From Barnesiella sp. WM24 (GTDB taxonomy: Bacteria > Bacteroidota > Bacteroidia > Bacteroidales > Muribaculaceae): a DNA stretch of 64,000 nt. Below are positions 27,481 through 37,360 of this stretch, in pieces; position 1 is the first letter of the stretch, and the number at the start of each line of letters is the position of its first letter. The stretch is taken from positions 62,001 through 126,000 of the forward strand of contig NZ_SPPC01000007.1 of NCBI RefSeq assembly GCF_004570975.1, read 5' to 3'. Under the pieces are notes generated by a model that searched no databases, had not been told where the DNA came from, and was given only the letters and a program-made list of their open reading frames with translations. The translations under genes and the position numbers were made by a program.

Positions 27481-29331
27481 TTACATGTCGTCAAGGTCGA
27501 GAGTGACACCACCGATTATGCGGGCGCGGATTTCAGAGAATTTCATGCCCTGACCCTCGTTGATGGGTATTCCGGCTACATTCTCGTTGTTGTCGGTGAC
27601 GAGCTTGTACTCGATACCGTCGAGTCCTCTCAGGCTGCTTATTGAATTGCCTGAGGTGAAGTTGTTGCCGTTGCCCTTGATTTTAATCACTACGTCAGAC
27701 TCCGACTTGTTGGCGATTGTTCCGGCAAGTATATCGCCTTTCTCGATTTCAACCTGCACGCCGCGGCTGTTGTTGTCGACAAATACCGGAGTGACTTCAA
27801 GATGGAAATTGAGCGGGGCGGAGTTCTCCACCTTCATTTCGATGCGCACTTCGTTGAAGTCATACTTTCCGAGGTCGCTGTCCCAGCCGTCTTCAGTGTC
27901 GCTGTAGGTGAAGCTGAGGTTGTTGCCGAAAGCGAGCGGTGCGACAACCTTGTTGTCGGCGGTGAAGTGATAGTCTCTGCCAAGTTCAAATGTTACAGGC
28001 TCCTGAACCACGCTTGCGTTTATGTCGACAGCAATGCTGTTGGGGATGCGGCTGATGAGGTCGCCGATGGCGCTGTTGACATAAGGCGTATATTCTGTAT
28101 CCACGCCCTCGCTCTTGCGGCAGATGCAGATTTTGTTAGTGCCCGGCTTGATTGTGAGATGCTGTGTCACGACAGGCTCCTGACCGGGAGCATATGTGCC
28201 GGGGTTCCAGTTGCCGTTAAGCACGATGTCGATATCGACAGATGCGGCCGAAGTGTTGTCGATAGTGAGGTATATCTGCGGGTTTTCGATGTCAAGATTG
28301 CTGTCTTCCTTGAGGAATTCGGGGATGTCGTTGATGTCGAAGGTTACAGGGTCGATGTTGATGTCGGGATCTACGATACCGGTCACGGAGGTGATTTCAC
28401 CGTGGATGGGGCTGCCTGAGACATTGCCGATTACCACATCGATGTCCATGTCGACAGCCTCGCCCGGCTGCGGCTCGTCGATATAAATCTCGCCGGTAGT
28501 GGTGATTGCCGAGGAGAAGTTGAAGTTGTGGGTCGCGGGGTCAAGCGCATTGCCGCAGTTGATTGCGCCCACGTGAATCGGGAGCCGGAGTCCTGCCGCC
28601 GGGACAGCGTAATCCTGAGTGAACTCGATTATGTGTCCGTCAGTGACTTTGCATCCGGGCACATTGCCGTTAAGCGAGATTTCAAATTCAGGCTTGCCGT
28701 CTACGACGTTGCCAAACTGAATCTTGAAGCCGGGGGCTATGTGGACGTTGCCTGAATAGTTGCGGATGTCAAAGTTTACCTGAGCCGTGATGTTTATGTC
28801 AGTAGCCACACGCGAGATTGACACGATGTCATGATTGACATTGCTTTCGCGGACGTTGATGTTGTTTTGATAAGCAGGGATTCCTTGCTTCCACTCGTTG
28901 TCGCCCTGCTCGCCTATGAGAATCGACAGCTTGCCGATAAGTCCCTGGGCTGCTGCCGGGAACGGCGGGAACGCCACATGCTGAGTCTCTTTTGTGCCGT
29001 TTACGTCAAGATTAACCTTGTCGATAGTGAAATTGCCTTCGGAGGGGTCGCCGCTCTGGATGAGCACATAGTCACCTACCGACAGGGCGTATTGGGCTGC
29101 AATAGCCTGGTCGGCCGCCTTGATTGAAGACTCAGGGTCAAGGTCAAGTAATTTTTCCAAAGAAAACAGCTCGGTGCTGCTGCCGGGAACTGACAGTTGC
29201 CCGCCTCCTACGTTAACTACAAGGTTCCAGTCCTTGTCCAGGTCATAGTCATTATCTACACAGCTCTGAAACGAGCCGAGCGCTATAATAGATGTGCCTA
29301 TCATAGTACTGATGCGTGATAATTTGTTCAT
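27481..29331 (-). CDS. Large hypothetical lipoprotein, partner of the DUF5723 barrel
   Basis: 616 residues with N-terminal hydrophobic stretch and lipobox-like LGSFQSC (~residues 18-24), so probably an outer-membrane lipoprotein. The rest is Asp/Asn/Val-rich beta structure with repeated INIDPVTFDINDIPEFL-like strands, suggesting several stacked beta-sandwich domains. I do not recognise a named family. The gene starts the two-gene operon with DUF5723; a TAACTTTG box lies at 29449-29456 (minus). A barrel/lipoprotein pair at the cell surface is the natural reading, but the substrate or partner is unknown. Confidence 0.75.
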   Translation of the reverse strand: MNKLSRISTMIGTSIIALGSFQSCVDNDYDLDKDWNLVVNVGGGQLSVPGSSTELFSLEKLLDLDPESSIKAADQAIAAQYALSVGDYVLIQSGDPSEGNFTIDKVNLDVNGTKETQHVAFPPFPAAAQGLIGKLSILIGEQGDNEWKQGIPAYQNNINVRESNVNHDIVSISRVATDINITAQVNFDIRNYSGNVHIAPGFKIQFGNVVDGKPEFEISLNGNVPGCKVTDGHIIEFTQDYAVPAAGLRLPIHVGAINCGNALDPATHNFNFSSAITTTGEIYIDEPQPGEAVDMDIDVVIGNVSGSPIHGEITSVTGIVDPDINIDPVTFDINDIPEFLKEDSNLDIENPQIYLTIDNTSAASVDIDIVLNGNWNPGTYAPGQEPVVTQHLTIKPGTNKICICRKSEGVDTEYTPYVNSAIGDLISRIPNSIAVDINASVVQEPVTFELGRDYHFTADNKVVAPLAFGNNLSFTYSDTEDGWDSDLGKYDFNEVRIEMKVENSAPLNFHLEVTPVFVDNNSRGVQVEIEKGDILAGTIANKSESDVVIKIKGNGNNFTSGNSISSLRGLDGIEYKLVTDNNENVAGIPINEGQGMKFSEIRARIIGGVTLDLDDM

Positions 29332-29573
29332 AGAATATAGTTTTTGATTAAAATAAAAAAAAATGATTCAGCAACTTTTAAACATTTATGCGCTAAGCGA
29401 CTGTGCCTTTTTGTTTGTAATGGCATTATTTGCAAAGGCTTACAACTACAAAGTTACTAAATCTTGTGACATAAGAATATATTTGATAATCTTTTTTAAC
29501 TCTTTTTAAGTGTAAATCCGTGAACAAAAATTATTTCAGCGTGTATATTTGACTGCTTTTTTAAGTTAATGAC

Positions 29574-30578
29574 ATGAAAAAATTATCATTTGCAATCGTT
29601 GCTGCCATGATAGCCTGCATGATGCACTCGTGTGACACCCGGAAGCCCTTCCGCTCTGCAGAGGGCATGGTGTGGAACACACTGTATCATATCACCTATG
29701 CCTCCAATGTGTCGCTCGACGACTCTATTCACGCTGTCATGAAGCGTGTAGAGATGTCGCTGTCAGCGTTTAACGACTCGTCGGTCGTGAGCCGCGTTAA
29801 CCGCAATGAGAGTGTCGTTGTCGACTCGATGTTTCGCAAGGTGTTTCTGGAGTCGCAGCGAGTTAGCCGCGTCAGTGGCGGAGCTTTTGACCCGACAGTC
29901 GGAGCGTTGATTAACCTATGGGGCTTCGGGACGAAGGGTCATGACACGACCCCGCCTACAGAGGCGCAGGTCGACAGTGCGATGCAGCTTGTGGGCATCG
30001 TGGACTGCCGTATCGACTCGGCAGGATGTGTTGTGAAGAAATCACCGTTGACAATGATTAATTTCAGCGCCATCGCAAAGGGGTATGGCGCCGACGAGAT
30101 AGGGCGTATGATGAGGCGGAACGGTGTCGATGACTATATGATAGAAATCGGGGGCGAGATTGCAACCGGAGGCAAGAGTCCGCGCGGCACACTGTGGCGC
30201 GTGAGGATTGACGCGCCGGTGGAGTCGGCTGACTCTATAATCCATGACAACATGGGGGTGGTCGAGGTGACCGACTGCGGGATTGCCACCTCAGGCAACT
30301 ACCGTAATTTCAGGGTGATCGACGGAAAGTCGATGGGACACACCATAAATCCTTTCACCGGCGAGCCTGCTGTCAACGGCATCCTGTCGGCTACGGTGAT
30401 AGCTCCGGAGTGCATGACTGCCGACGCACTTGCCACGGCATGCATGATTATGCCTCTTGACAGCGCCGTGGCGATGATTGAGTCGCAGAAAGGGGTGTCG
30501 GCGATGTTTGTCACTGCCGGCGACACGACGAAATGGGCGGTGCATCACACCGCCGGATTCCCCGCAGTCGAATATTAG
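29574..30578 (+). CDS. apbE: FAD:protein FMN transferase (ApbE)
   Basis: Flavinylates Thr/Ser of periplasmic redox proteins such as Nqr/Rnf subunits. 334 residues with a lipoprotein-like signal (IVAAMIACMMHSC). Motifs: MVWNTLYHITY (~32), SAFNDSSVVSRVNRN (~65), GGAFDPTVGALINLWGFG (~102), INFSAIAKGYGADEIG (~163), the Gly-rich MIEIGGEIATGGKSP (~184), and GHTINPFTGEP with the C-terminal Mg-binding Asp/Thr (ECMTADALATACMI). Promoter-like TATATTTG at 29544-29551. Convergent with msrAB (3-base gap). Confidence 0.93.
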   Translation: MKKLSFAIVAAMIACMMHSCDTRKPFRSAEGMVWNTLYHITYASNVSLDDSIHAVMKRVEMSLSAFNDSSVVSRVNRNESVVVDSMFRKVFLESQRVSRVSGGAFDPTVGALINLWGFGTKGHDTTPPTEAQVDSAMQLVGIVDCRIDSAGCVVKKSPLTMINFSAIAKGYGADEIGRMMRRNGVDDYMIEIGGEIATGGKSPRGTLWRVRIDAPVESADSIIHDNMGVVEVTDCGIATSGNYRNFRVIDGKSMGHTINPFTGEPAVNGILSATVIAPECMTADALATACMIMPLDSAVAMIESQKGVSAMFVTAGDTTKWAVHHTAGFPAVEY

Positions 30579-30581
30579 ACC

Positions 30582-31502
30582 TTAGTCCAGCAGGCTGATG
30601 TAGCTGCCGTAGCCCTCCTTTTCCATCTCTTCGAGGGGAATGAAGCGCAGTGCCGCGCTATTGATGCAGTAGCGGAGTCCGCCGCGTTCCCGCGGTCCGT
30701 CGTTGAACAGATGTCCGAGATGAGCGTCGCCGATTGTGCTTCTTACCTCGGTGCGTGTCATCCCGTGGCTTGTGTCGGGAATTTCAGAAAGTGATTTTGC
30801 CGATATGGGGCGTGTAAAGCTCGGCCATCCGCATCCGGAGTTAAACTTGTCGGTTGACAGGAAGAGCGGCTCACCTGTGGTGACGTCGACATAGATTCCG
30901 TCACGGTCCTCATCCCAGTAGGCGTTGTGAAATGGCGGCTCTGTTGCGCTATGGCGCGTGACCGCCTCCTGCTCCGGGGTGAGCCTACCGATATTCCTTG
31001 CCCGGGCAAATAGTTCGGGGTTGATGTGGCAGTATCCGCCGGGAGTCTTTTCGAGATAATCCTGATGATACTCCTCGGCAGGGTAGAAATTCAGCAGCGG
31101 CATCACTTCTACCGCTACTTGCTGTCGCAGGCTGTCGGAAAGCGATTTCACGGCATCTTCCGCGACATGCCGCTGTCGCTCGTCGGTGTAATAGATTCCT
31201 GTCCTGTATTGGGTGCCTATGTCGTTGCCCTGACGGTTGACCGACAGCGGGTCAATCGTAAGAAAATACATTGCTATGAGTGTTCTGAGACCGACCCTTG
31301 ACGGGTCATATCTTACCTCTACCGCTTCTGCCGCCATGGTAGTGCCTGTACACACATCCTTGTAGGAGGGGTCGGGGACACGGCTGTTGGCATATCCGGC
31401 TGTCGTCGCCACGACTCCGCTTATCTGCTTGAAAAAGTGTTCAGTGCCCCAGAAGCAGCCGCCGGCAAAATAGATTGTCTTTATTCCGTCCATCATGTCC
31501 AT
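30582..31502 (-). CDS. msrAB: Bifunctional peptide methionine sulfoxide reductase MsrA/MsrB
   Basis: Repairs both S- and R-methionine sulfoxide. 306 residues: MsrA domain (~1-160) with catalytic Cys in [12 protein letters not shown], and MsrB domain (~165-295) with [12 protein letters not shown] (one Cys of the usual zinc site) and catalytic [11 protein letters not shown] (R-x-C-x-N). No signal peptide, so cytoplasmic. Fusions in this order are common in Bacteroidetes. Confidence 0.95.
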   Translation of the reverse strand: MDMMDGIKTIYFAGGCFWGTEHFFKQISGVVATTAGYANSRVPDPSYKDVCTGTTMAAEAVEVRYDPSRVGLRTLIAMYFLTIDPLSVNRQGNDIGTQYRTGIYYTDERQRHVAEDAVKSLSDSLRQQVAVEVMPLLNFYPAEEYHQDYLEKTPGGYCHINPELFARARNIGRLTPEQEAVTRHSATEPPFHNAYWDEDRDGIYVDVTTGEPLFLSTDKFNSGCGWPSFTRPISAKSLSEIPDTSHGMTRTEVRSTIGDAHLGHLFNDGPRERGGLRYCINSAALRFIPLEEMEKEGYGSYISLLD

Positions 31503-31606
31503 TCATTATTCCGTTATAGTAGGCAAACAAATGACGTCGGCAGGTGGTTTAATCCTTTTTCGACGGTATTTGTTATCTTTGCGGATATAAATAGACAATT
31601 ATAAAA

Positions 31607-32251
31607 ATGAAGCATGTTATAGACGTGGCGACATGGAGTCGCCGGGGCAACTATGAGTTTTTCCGTGATTTTGACAATTCGTGGTATTCGGTTACGACTG
31701 AAATCGGCTGCGGAAGAGCATTTGACGAGTGCCGCAATGGTGGCGGCTCGTTTTTTCTCCGCTATCTCTATGCCGTAGTCAGGGCTGCCAACGAGGTAGA
31801 GGCTATGCGCTACCGCAAGACCCCGACCGGTGAAATCGTGCTTTATGACAGGCTTGACATAATCACCCCGATAGCCTCGGGCGACAATTTTGTCACGGTC
31901 AGGATTCCCTATATCGAGGATTACGACGAGTTCAGCCGCGAGGCTGCGCGAATAATCTCCGGGATAAAACCGGGCGACAACCCTTATCGCGTGGAGGAAA
32001 ATATGACGGCGACAGGCGACCATGATGTCGTGCATCTCAGCGCGGTGCCGAAAATTTACTTCACGGCAATGTCATTTACAGCCTATAAGGCAGGCAACGC
32101 ATGTGAGCATCCGCTGAGCGTGATGGGCAAGGCGCGCCGTTCAGCCGACGGACGGATGACGATGCCCTATGCCGTGTATGTCGACCATATGTTTGTCGAC
32201 GGGGCTCATCTTTCCGATTTTTTCAGCCGTATCGAGGAGCTGCTTGACTGA
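31607..32251 (+). CDS. CatA-like O-acetyltransferase
   Basis: 214 residues of the chloramphenicol acetyltransferase fold: trimeric acetyl-CoA-dependent enzyme. The catalytic region near the C-terminus reads YVDHMFVDGAHLSDFF; the active-site histidine family pattern HHxxxDG appears as DHMFVDG, with the second His and DG kept. N-terminal RRGNYEFFRDFDNSWYSVTTE and YRKTPTGEIVLYDRLDIITP are typical of type A CATs. Whether chloramphenicol is the substrate is unknown; many chromosomal members in gut Bacteroidales are not resistance genes. TATCTTTG box at 31574-31581. Confidence 0.85.
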   Translation: MKHVIDVATWSRRGNYEFFRDFDNSWYSVTTEIGCGRAFDECRNGGGSFFLRYLYAVVRAANEVEAMRYRKTPTGEIVLYDRLDIITPIASGDNFVTVRIPYIEDYDEFSREAARIISGIKPGDNPYRVEENMTATGDHDVVHLSAVPKIYFTAMSFTAYKAGNACEHPLSVMGKARRSADGRMTMPYAVYVDHMFVDGAHLSDFFSRIEELLD

Positions 32252-32381
32252 CGCTGTTGATTCCGTGATAATACAATTTGGTTAAAGTTTCCGTGAAAAG
32301 TGTGCTTTTGCTTAAGATGTGTGTAATTTTGAAAATATATATTTCATATTACCTGACGTATATAAAAGCACATTTAATCTC

Positions 32382-33344
32382 ATGAGAAATGTTTATGACC
32401 CTATAGAAGTCGTATGCAATGTTGACGACAAGTATGCCCGTCAATGCGCTGTGATGTTTACATCGTTGCTGGAGAATAATCCCGACGATATGATTATCGT
32501 GCATGTGCTGTCGACTTATCTTCTGCCGGCCAACAGGCATCTGCTTTCAAATATCGTAGAACGAAAATATGGATGTCGCCTTGTCTATCACAAGGTTGAC
32601 GACGAGATATTGAAGTCGTGTCCGACGCGTCGCGGCGATTATGTGAGTGTCACCGCTTATCTGCGGTGTTTCCTTCCGGCGGTATTGCCGATGTCAATCC
32701 ATAAGGTGCTCTATCTTGATTCCGACTTGCTTGTTCTCGGCAGGATACGTCCGCTCTGGGATGTCGACCTTACCGACAAGTCGCTTGCCGCGGTGGAGGA
32801 CAGCGGCAGCGGTAATCCGGAGCCCATAGTAAGGTTGCGCCTTCCCGACAACTATACCTATTTCAACTCGGGAGTGATGGTGATTAATCTTGACTACTGG
32901 CGGGAGAATAATGTGTTGAGGAAGCTGATGCAGTATCTTGACGGGTTTCACGAGCGAATCAGGGAAAACGACCAGGACCTGCTCAATGTGTGTCTCTGGA
33001 AGAGCCGCGTGCTTCTGCCGTTGCGGTGGAACATGCAGAGCGGCTTTCTGAAGCGTCGTCCGCGATGCAGGCGTTATGCGCTTGCGAAGTCGAAAGAGGA
33101 GATACGCCACACAGTGATAGCTCATTTTGTCGGCAAGAAAAAGCCGTGGCACAAGAATTGTGCCAATCCGTTTGCGAGCGAATATAACCGGTATCTCGAG
33201 ATGACTGAATTTGAGGACCCCCGTCCCGTCAAGGCGAAGGTGAATCCTTTTTACCGTCTGTATCATTCACTGATGTCGACATTGCACTTCAAGGGCTTCT
33301 ACCGCCACAGCTCCATAGAGGACTACGGATTTGAGCCGGGATAG
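32382..33344 (+). CDS. Glycosyltransferase family 8
   Basis: Retaining GT-A sugar transferase of the LPS galactosyl/glucosyltransferase kind. 320 residues from ATG 32382, chosen because the frame upstream (to 32319) lies ahead of the family start IEVVCNVDDKYARQCAVMFTSLL. The metal-binding D-x-D is in VLYLDSDLLVLGRIRPLWDVD (~103), then FNSGVMVINLDYWREN (~166) and NDQDLLNVCL (~205), and H-x-x-G-x-x-K-P-W late (AHFVGKKKPW). A TAATTTTG box lies at 32324-32331. Acceptor unknown; lipooligosaccharide or capsule most likely. Confidence 0.88.
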   Translation: MRNVYDPIEVVCNVDDKYARQCAVMFTSLLENNPDDMIIVHVLSTYLLPANRHLLSNIVERKYGCRLVYHKVDDEILKSCPTRRGDYVSVTAYLRCFLPAVLPMSIHKVLYLDSDLLVLGRIRPLWDVDLTDKSLAAVEDSGSGNPEPIVRLRLPDNYTYFNSGVMVINLDYWRENNVLRKLMQYLDGFHERIRENDQDLLNVCLWKSRVLLPLRWNMQSGFLKRRPRCRRYALAKSKEEIRHTVIAHFVGKKKPWHKNCANPFASEYNRYLEMTEFEDPRPVKAKVNPFYRLYHSLMSTLHFKGFYRHSSIEDYGFEPG

Positions 33345-33362
33345 CGCTTTGTCAGGGCGCGG

Positions 33363-33393
33363 TTGGTTATGTGGCGCATTATGTGTAATTTTG
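33363..33393 (+). promoter_or_regulatory. Promoter of the MATE gene, predicted leaderless
   Basis: TTG at 33363-33365, 20-base spacer, TAATTTTG at 33386-33393. Only four bases (CGGA) separate the -7 box from the ATG at 33398, so transcription should begin at or next to the start codon. Confidence 0.75.
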
Positions 33394-33397
33394 CGGA

Positions 33398-34738
33398 ATG
33401 AATTCTGTATGGAGTAAATATCGCGAAAACTATGCCGCCATCATAAAGCTCGGGTTGCCCATTCTTGTAGGGCAGCTCGGTATGATAGTCGTGGCATTTG
33501 CCGACAATATAATGGTAGGGCGTTACTCGACTGCTGCGCTTGCATCGGCATCGTTTGTAAACAATGTGTTCAATGTCGCCACTTTTGCGGTGCTTGGCTT
33601 TACCTACGGACTTACTCCGCTCATCGGCGCGATGTTCAGCCAGAAACGCAGCGACTCCATCGGTGCGATGATACGCAACGGCTTGCTTGTCAACGTGCTG
33701 TTTTCACTGCTTGTCACAGCGGTGATGTGGGTGCTTTGGCTCAATATCGACCGTCTCGGTCAGCCTGAGGAACTGTTGCCTCTTATAAAGCCCTATTATC
33801 TGATAGTGCTTGCCGGCATGGTGCCGGTGGCGGTGTTCAACGTCTTTGCCCAATGGCTTTTTGCGATTAACCGCACGGCGCTCCCCATGTGGATAATCCT
33901 GTCGGCAAATGTGTTGAACATATTGGGCAATTATCTTCTTATATATGGCAATTTCGGGTGTCCGGAGCTCGGGCTTATCGGAGCCGGCTACAGCACCCTT
34001 ATCGCAAGGATATTCTGCCCTGTCGTGGTGATAGTGATTTTTGCCGTCGCCAAGCGGTTTGCCGCCTATCGGGACGGCTTCCGATATTCACGCATTACGT
34101 TGCGTACGCTTGGTCAGATTAACCGCACGTCATGGCCTGTCTCCTTGCAGATGACATTTGAGTCGGGCTCATTTACCGTCGCCGCTGTCATGGCGGGCTG
34201 GCTCGGGGCTATAAGCCTTGCCTCCTTTCAGATAATAGTGATTACGGGTACACTCGGATTCTGTATATATTACAGCATGGGGTCGGCTGTGTCGGTGCTG
34301 GTTGCAAATGCTGCAGGACTCAATGACCACACCGGGATGAGGCGAATGGCATTTGCCGGTTATCATATAATCCTTACCCTCGCTACGATATCGTCACTTA
34401 TATTTGTGTTCTTTGAAGAGCAGATGATATACGCCTTTACCGAGGACACCGAGGTAATAGCCGCTACCGTGGCGCTTATCGTGCCGCTTGTGCTCTATCA
34501 GCTCGGCGACGCCACGCAGATTAATTTTGCCAACGCCTTGCGAGGCACGTCGCAGGTTATGCCGATGATATGGATAGCCTTTGTCAGCTATATCGTGATC
34601 GGCACGCCGTCGACCTATCTGCTTGCTTTCCCGCTCGGGCTCGGCACTTATGGTATAATCCTCAGCTTTTCAGTGAGCCTCTTTATCGCCGCCGGGCTAT
34701 TCCTTTACTTTTTCCTGCGCGCCACCCGTAAACGATGA
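33398..34738 (+). CDS. MATE family efflux transporter
   Basis: 446 residues with 12 predicted membrane segments in two homologous halves; N-terminal LGLPILVGQLGMIVVAFADNIMVGRYSTAALA is the characteristic MATE beginning, echoed in the second half by SWPVSLQMTFESGSFTVAAVMAGWLG. Cation-coupled drug or metabolite export across the inner membrane; substrate unknown. Its promoter abuts the ATG. Convergent with the antitoxin gene (30 bases). Confidence 0.93.
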   Translation: MNSVWSKYRENYAAIIKLGLPILVGQLGMIVVAFADNIMVGRYSTAALASASFVNNVFNVATFAVLGFTYGLTPLIGAMFSQKRSDSIGAMIRNGLLVNVLFSLLVTAVMWVLWLNIDRLGQPEELLPLIKPYYLIVLAGMVPVAVFNVFAQWLFAINRTALPMWIILSANVLNILGNYLLIYGNFGCPELGLIGAGYSTLIARIFCPVVVIVIFAVAKRFAAYRDGFRYSRITLRTLGQINRTSWPVSLQMTFESGSFTVAAVMAGWLGAISLASFQIIVITGTLGFCIYYSMGSAVSVLVANAAGLNDHTGMRRMAFAGYHIILTLATISSLIFVFFEEQMIYAFTEDTEVIAATVALIVPLVLYQLGDATQINFANALRGTSQVMPMIWIAFVSYIVIGTPSTYLLAFPLGLGTYGIILSFSVSLFIAAGLFLYFFLRATRKR

Positions 34739-34768
34739 CGCGGTTGGCAGGGATTCGTTTGCCGTGAT

Positions 34769-35032
34769 TCAAACGGATATTATTGATTTGCCAAAAAAAG
34801 CCGACAGCATGGCAAGAGTGGAAACTGTAAAATTATGCTGCCCGCTCAGCCATCGTGTTATCTCGCTTGGGCGTTTCCCTATCTGGTCCGCGAACTGCTT
34901 CTTTGATAGTCCGCGTTCCTGCATAAGGGCTTCTATCTTATTGGATATTGCGAAAGACAGGTTAATCTCTTCCTTTATCTCCGGAGGCACCTGACTGACC
35001 ATTTCCCGGTATTTGCTTCTAATATCCTTCAT
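34769..35032 (-). CDS. XRE-type antitoxin (HigA-like)
   Basis: 87 residues with a central helix-turn-helix: ALMQERGLSKKQFADQIGKR, then PSEITRWLSGQHNFTVSTLA. The N-terminal ~30 residues are a charged helical segment. The start overlaps the stop of the larger upstream gene by four bases (ATGA at 35029-35032), a toxin-first arrangement typical of HigBA-like modules, where the antitoxin binds the operon promoter. Confidence 0.8.
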   Translation of the reverse strand: MKDIRSKYREMVSQVPPEIKEEINLSFAISNKIEALMQERGLSKKQFADQIGKRPSEITRWLSGQHNFTVSTLAMLSAFFGKSIISV

Positions 35033-35499
35033 AACTTAAAAGTTTTGTCAGTTTCTATTGTCTTGGAAGTTATGGTTACTGTTCCGTCGCGTTGCCCCTC
35101 TTTCAACAATTCTTCAAATTTCTGTAACGTCAGGACATACCCACGCAACGAGTCATCCTCTTCGTAGGTACGCGAATTTTTAACCCCACCGTTACCGAGT
35201 ATTAGAATCTTGTCAGAAAGTCGGAGACAATATAGACGGAGTTTTGAGCGAAGCACAGGTAGTGCAACCACAGAGTCCCGCATCTTGCCCTCGGGACGGA
35301 AAAAGCGTTCCAACGCCCCTTCATCGGCAATCTTGTCTACCAGTTGCACTATGCGCAATAAATCTTGATTCAGTTGAGCGTCTTCGATGAATTTGGAATA
35401 AAAACGCTCATACTCAGTCTCTGCTTCTTCCGCAAACAGGATAGTGTAAATGGTACATTTATCGGTATCATTGACTATGACAAGTTCTACTTCGCTCAT
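35029..35499 (-). CDS. Putative toxin of a HigBA-like pair (RelE/ParE-like)
   Basis: 156 residues. The centre DSVVALPVLRSKLRLYCLRLSDKILILGNGGVK looks like the antiparallel strands of Gp49/HigB-type RelE toxins (L-R-x-Y-x-x-x-x-x-x-x-I-L-x-x-G), and EERGL-like helical segments precede it. At 156 residues it is longer than classical RelE (~90-110), with an extra N-terminal region (EAETEYERFYSKFIEDAQLNQDLLRIV). Assignment rests mainly on the coupled XRE gene. TACATTTG box at 35526-35533 (minus). Confidence 0.65.
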   Translation of the reverse strand: MSEVELVIVNDTDKCTIYTILFAEEAETEYERFYSKFIEDAQLNQDLLRIVQLVDKIADEGALERFFRPEGKMRDSVVALPVLRSKLRLYCLRLSDKILILGNGGVKNSRTYEEDDSLRGYVLTLQKFEELLKEGQRDGTVTITSKTIETDKTFKL

Positions 35500-35689
35500 A
35501 TATATAGTCTTTTGTTATTATAACGCAAATGTACGATAATTATTTCACATAAATGTAAAATTACTTGGTTTTCTTGTCTGAGTTCGTAGCTCCTCCTTAA
35601 ATCGGGCGTGACAGGTTATTATTTGTCATTTCATGTGCGTGGCACGAAAATATTCATTATCTTTGTCAAATTAGCAACAACTAAAATCA

Positions 35690-36304
35690 ATGACAATGGA
35701 CTTTGCCAAAAACTCATTCAGGATTTTCGAGAACACAACCCGTGAATATCACCGTTACGACGATGTTGACGCCAAGGTTGAAAACCCTTACGAAGCAGGA
35801 ACAATCGAGCATACTCTATTTGCAAAGAACTGGATTGATGCCGTGCAGTGGCATCTTGAAGATATAATCCGCGACCCGGAAATCGACCCGGTTGAGGCTC
35901 TTGCACTCAAGCGTCGAATCGACAAGTCAAATCAGGACCGTACCGACATGGTTGAGGAACTTGACACATATTTCCGTGAAAAGTACAAGGATGTGGCGGT
36001 TGACAGCGATGCCACAATCAATACCGAGAGCCCGGCATGGGCGCTTGACCGCCTTTCAATCCTCGCCCTGAAAATATACCACATGCAGGCTGAGGTGGAC
36101 CGCACCGATGCGTCGGAGGAGCATCTTGCAAAGTGTCGCGGCAAGCTTGCCGTGCTGCTTGAACAGCGTGGCGACCTTACCACCGCCATCGACCAGCTTC
36201 TCGATGACATAGCCGCCGGTAAAAAGTACATGAAGGTCTACCGACAGATGAAAATGTACAACGACCCGGCAACCAATCCCGTGCTTTATGGCAATAAACA
36301 GTAA
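35690..36304 (+). CDS. DUF4254 family protein
   Basis: 204 residues, all-helical and acidic, matching DUF4254: EAGTIEHTLFAKNWIDAVQWHLEDIIRDPEI, KRRIDKSNQDRTDMVEELD, INTESPAWALDRLSILALKIYHM. Function unknown, but in Bacteroidetes it is usually encoded next to a GT9 heptosyltransferase-like enzyme, as here (17-base overlap with the next gene). An ATG two codons in (35696) may be the true start. TATCTTTG box at 35658-35665. Confidence 0.85.
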   Translation: MTMDFAKNSFRIFENTTREYHRYDDVDAKVENPYEAGTIEHTLFAKNWIDAVQWHLEDIIRDPEIDPVEALALKRRIDKSNQDRTDMVEELDTYFREKYKDVAVDSDATINTESPAWALDRLSILALKIYHMQAEVDRTDASEEHLAKCRGKLAVLLEQRGDLTTAIDQLLDDIAAGKKYMKVYRQMKMYNDPATNPVLYGNKQ

Positions 36305-37358
36305 ATTGCCAAAGAATTTACTGGTAGCCCGCTTTTCGGCTCTCGGCGACGTGGCGATGACGATTCCCGTCGTCTATTCTGCCTGTCGCTGTAATCCTGC
36401 GACGCGGTTTATCTTCATTACGAAGCCGGGACAGACAGGCCTGTTTGTGAATCCGCCCGAAAATCTGGTGGTGCTCGGTATAGATGTCAATGAGAAATAC
36501 CGCAGCGGGGCTGACCTTTTCCGCCTGTTCGGGGAGCTGCGTAGCCAATATAACATAGACGGCTTCGCCGACCTGCACGGGGTGCTCCGCACATTCATGC
36601 TCGGAATCGCATGCTCGCTTCACGGAGTCAAATGGCGCACGATACGCAAGGGACGCATGAACAAGCGTGCGCTCACCCGTCCGCGCAACAAGATAATGCT
36701 GCCACTGCTTTCGTCGCGTGCCCGTTACCGTGAGGTCTTTTACGGCTTCGGCTATGTGCTTGAAGAGAAGTTCAAGAGCATATATGGCGACGGGAAGGGC
36801 GACCCGGCGTTATTTGCCCCGGTCACCGCTCCCAAGGGAAGTGCCGAAAAATGGATAGGCATAGCGCCTTTTGCCAAGCACAAGGGAAAGATATATCCCG
36901 TGGAGCTTATGGAGAAGGTCGTTGAGGAACTTTCATCGCAGCCCGACACGAAGATATTTCTTTTCGGCGGGGGCGAGCATGAGCGGAAAGTGCTTGACCG
37001 GTGGGCGTCAAGCTATCCGTCGGTAGTCAGTCTTGCCGGCAGAAAGCTCGGCTTTGCGGTGGAGCTCGCGTTGCTGAGTCATCTTGACACAGTGGTGTCG
37101 ATGGACTCGGCAAACATGCACCTCGCATCGCTTGTCAACGTCAGGGTCGTCAGCATATGGGGCGCCACTCATCCTTATTGCGGCTTCAAGGGGTTCCGCC
37201 AGCGCGAGAGAGACATCGTGCAGCTGCCTATGACCTGCCGTCCGTGTTCCGTATTTGGCAACAAGCCGTGTAGCCGTGGCGACTACCATTGTCTCGCAGG
37301 CATACCTCCGCATATAATAGTAAACAAGGTCAATTCCATAGTCAGCAAGAACAGATAG
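36288..37358 (+). CDS. Glycosyltransferase family 9 (heptosyltransferase-like)
   Basis: 356 residues, GT-B fold of the ADP-heptose:LPS heptosyltransferase family: N-terminal [22 protein letters not shown] (the R-x-x-x-L-G-D motif), interdomain [20 protein letters not shown] (~182), C-terminal nucleotide site [15 protein letters not shown]...[18 protein letters not shown]...[27 protein letters not shown]. Adds a sugar to the inner core of lipooligosaccharide in the cytoplasm. Overlaps the DUF4254 gene by 17 bases and is 2 bases before ruvB. Confidence 0.92.
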   Translation: MAINSKLPKNLLVARFSALGDVAMTIPVVYSACRCNPATRFIFITKPGQTGLFVNPPENLVVLGIDVNEKYRSGADLFRLFGELRSQYNIDGFADLHGVLRTFMLGIACSLHGVKWRTIRKGRMNKRALTRPRNKIMLPLLSSRARYREVFYGFGYVLEEKFKSIYGDGKGDPALFAPVTAPKGSAEKWIGIAPFAKHKGKIYPVELMEKVVEELSSQPDTKIFLFGGGEHERKVLDRWASSYPSVVSLAGRKLGFAVELALLSHLDTVVSMDSANMHLASLVNVRVVSIWGATHPYCGFKGFRQRERDIVQLPMTCRPCSVFGNKPCSRGDYHCLAGIPPHIIVNKVNSIVSKNR

Positions 37359-37360
37359 TG

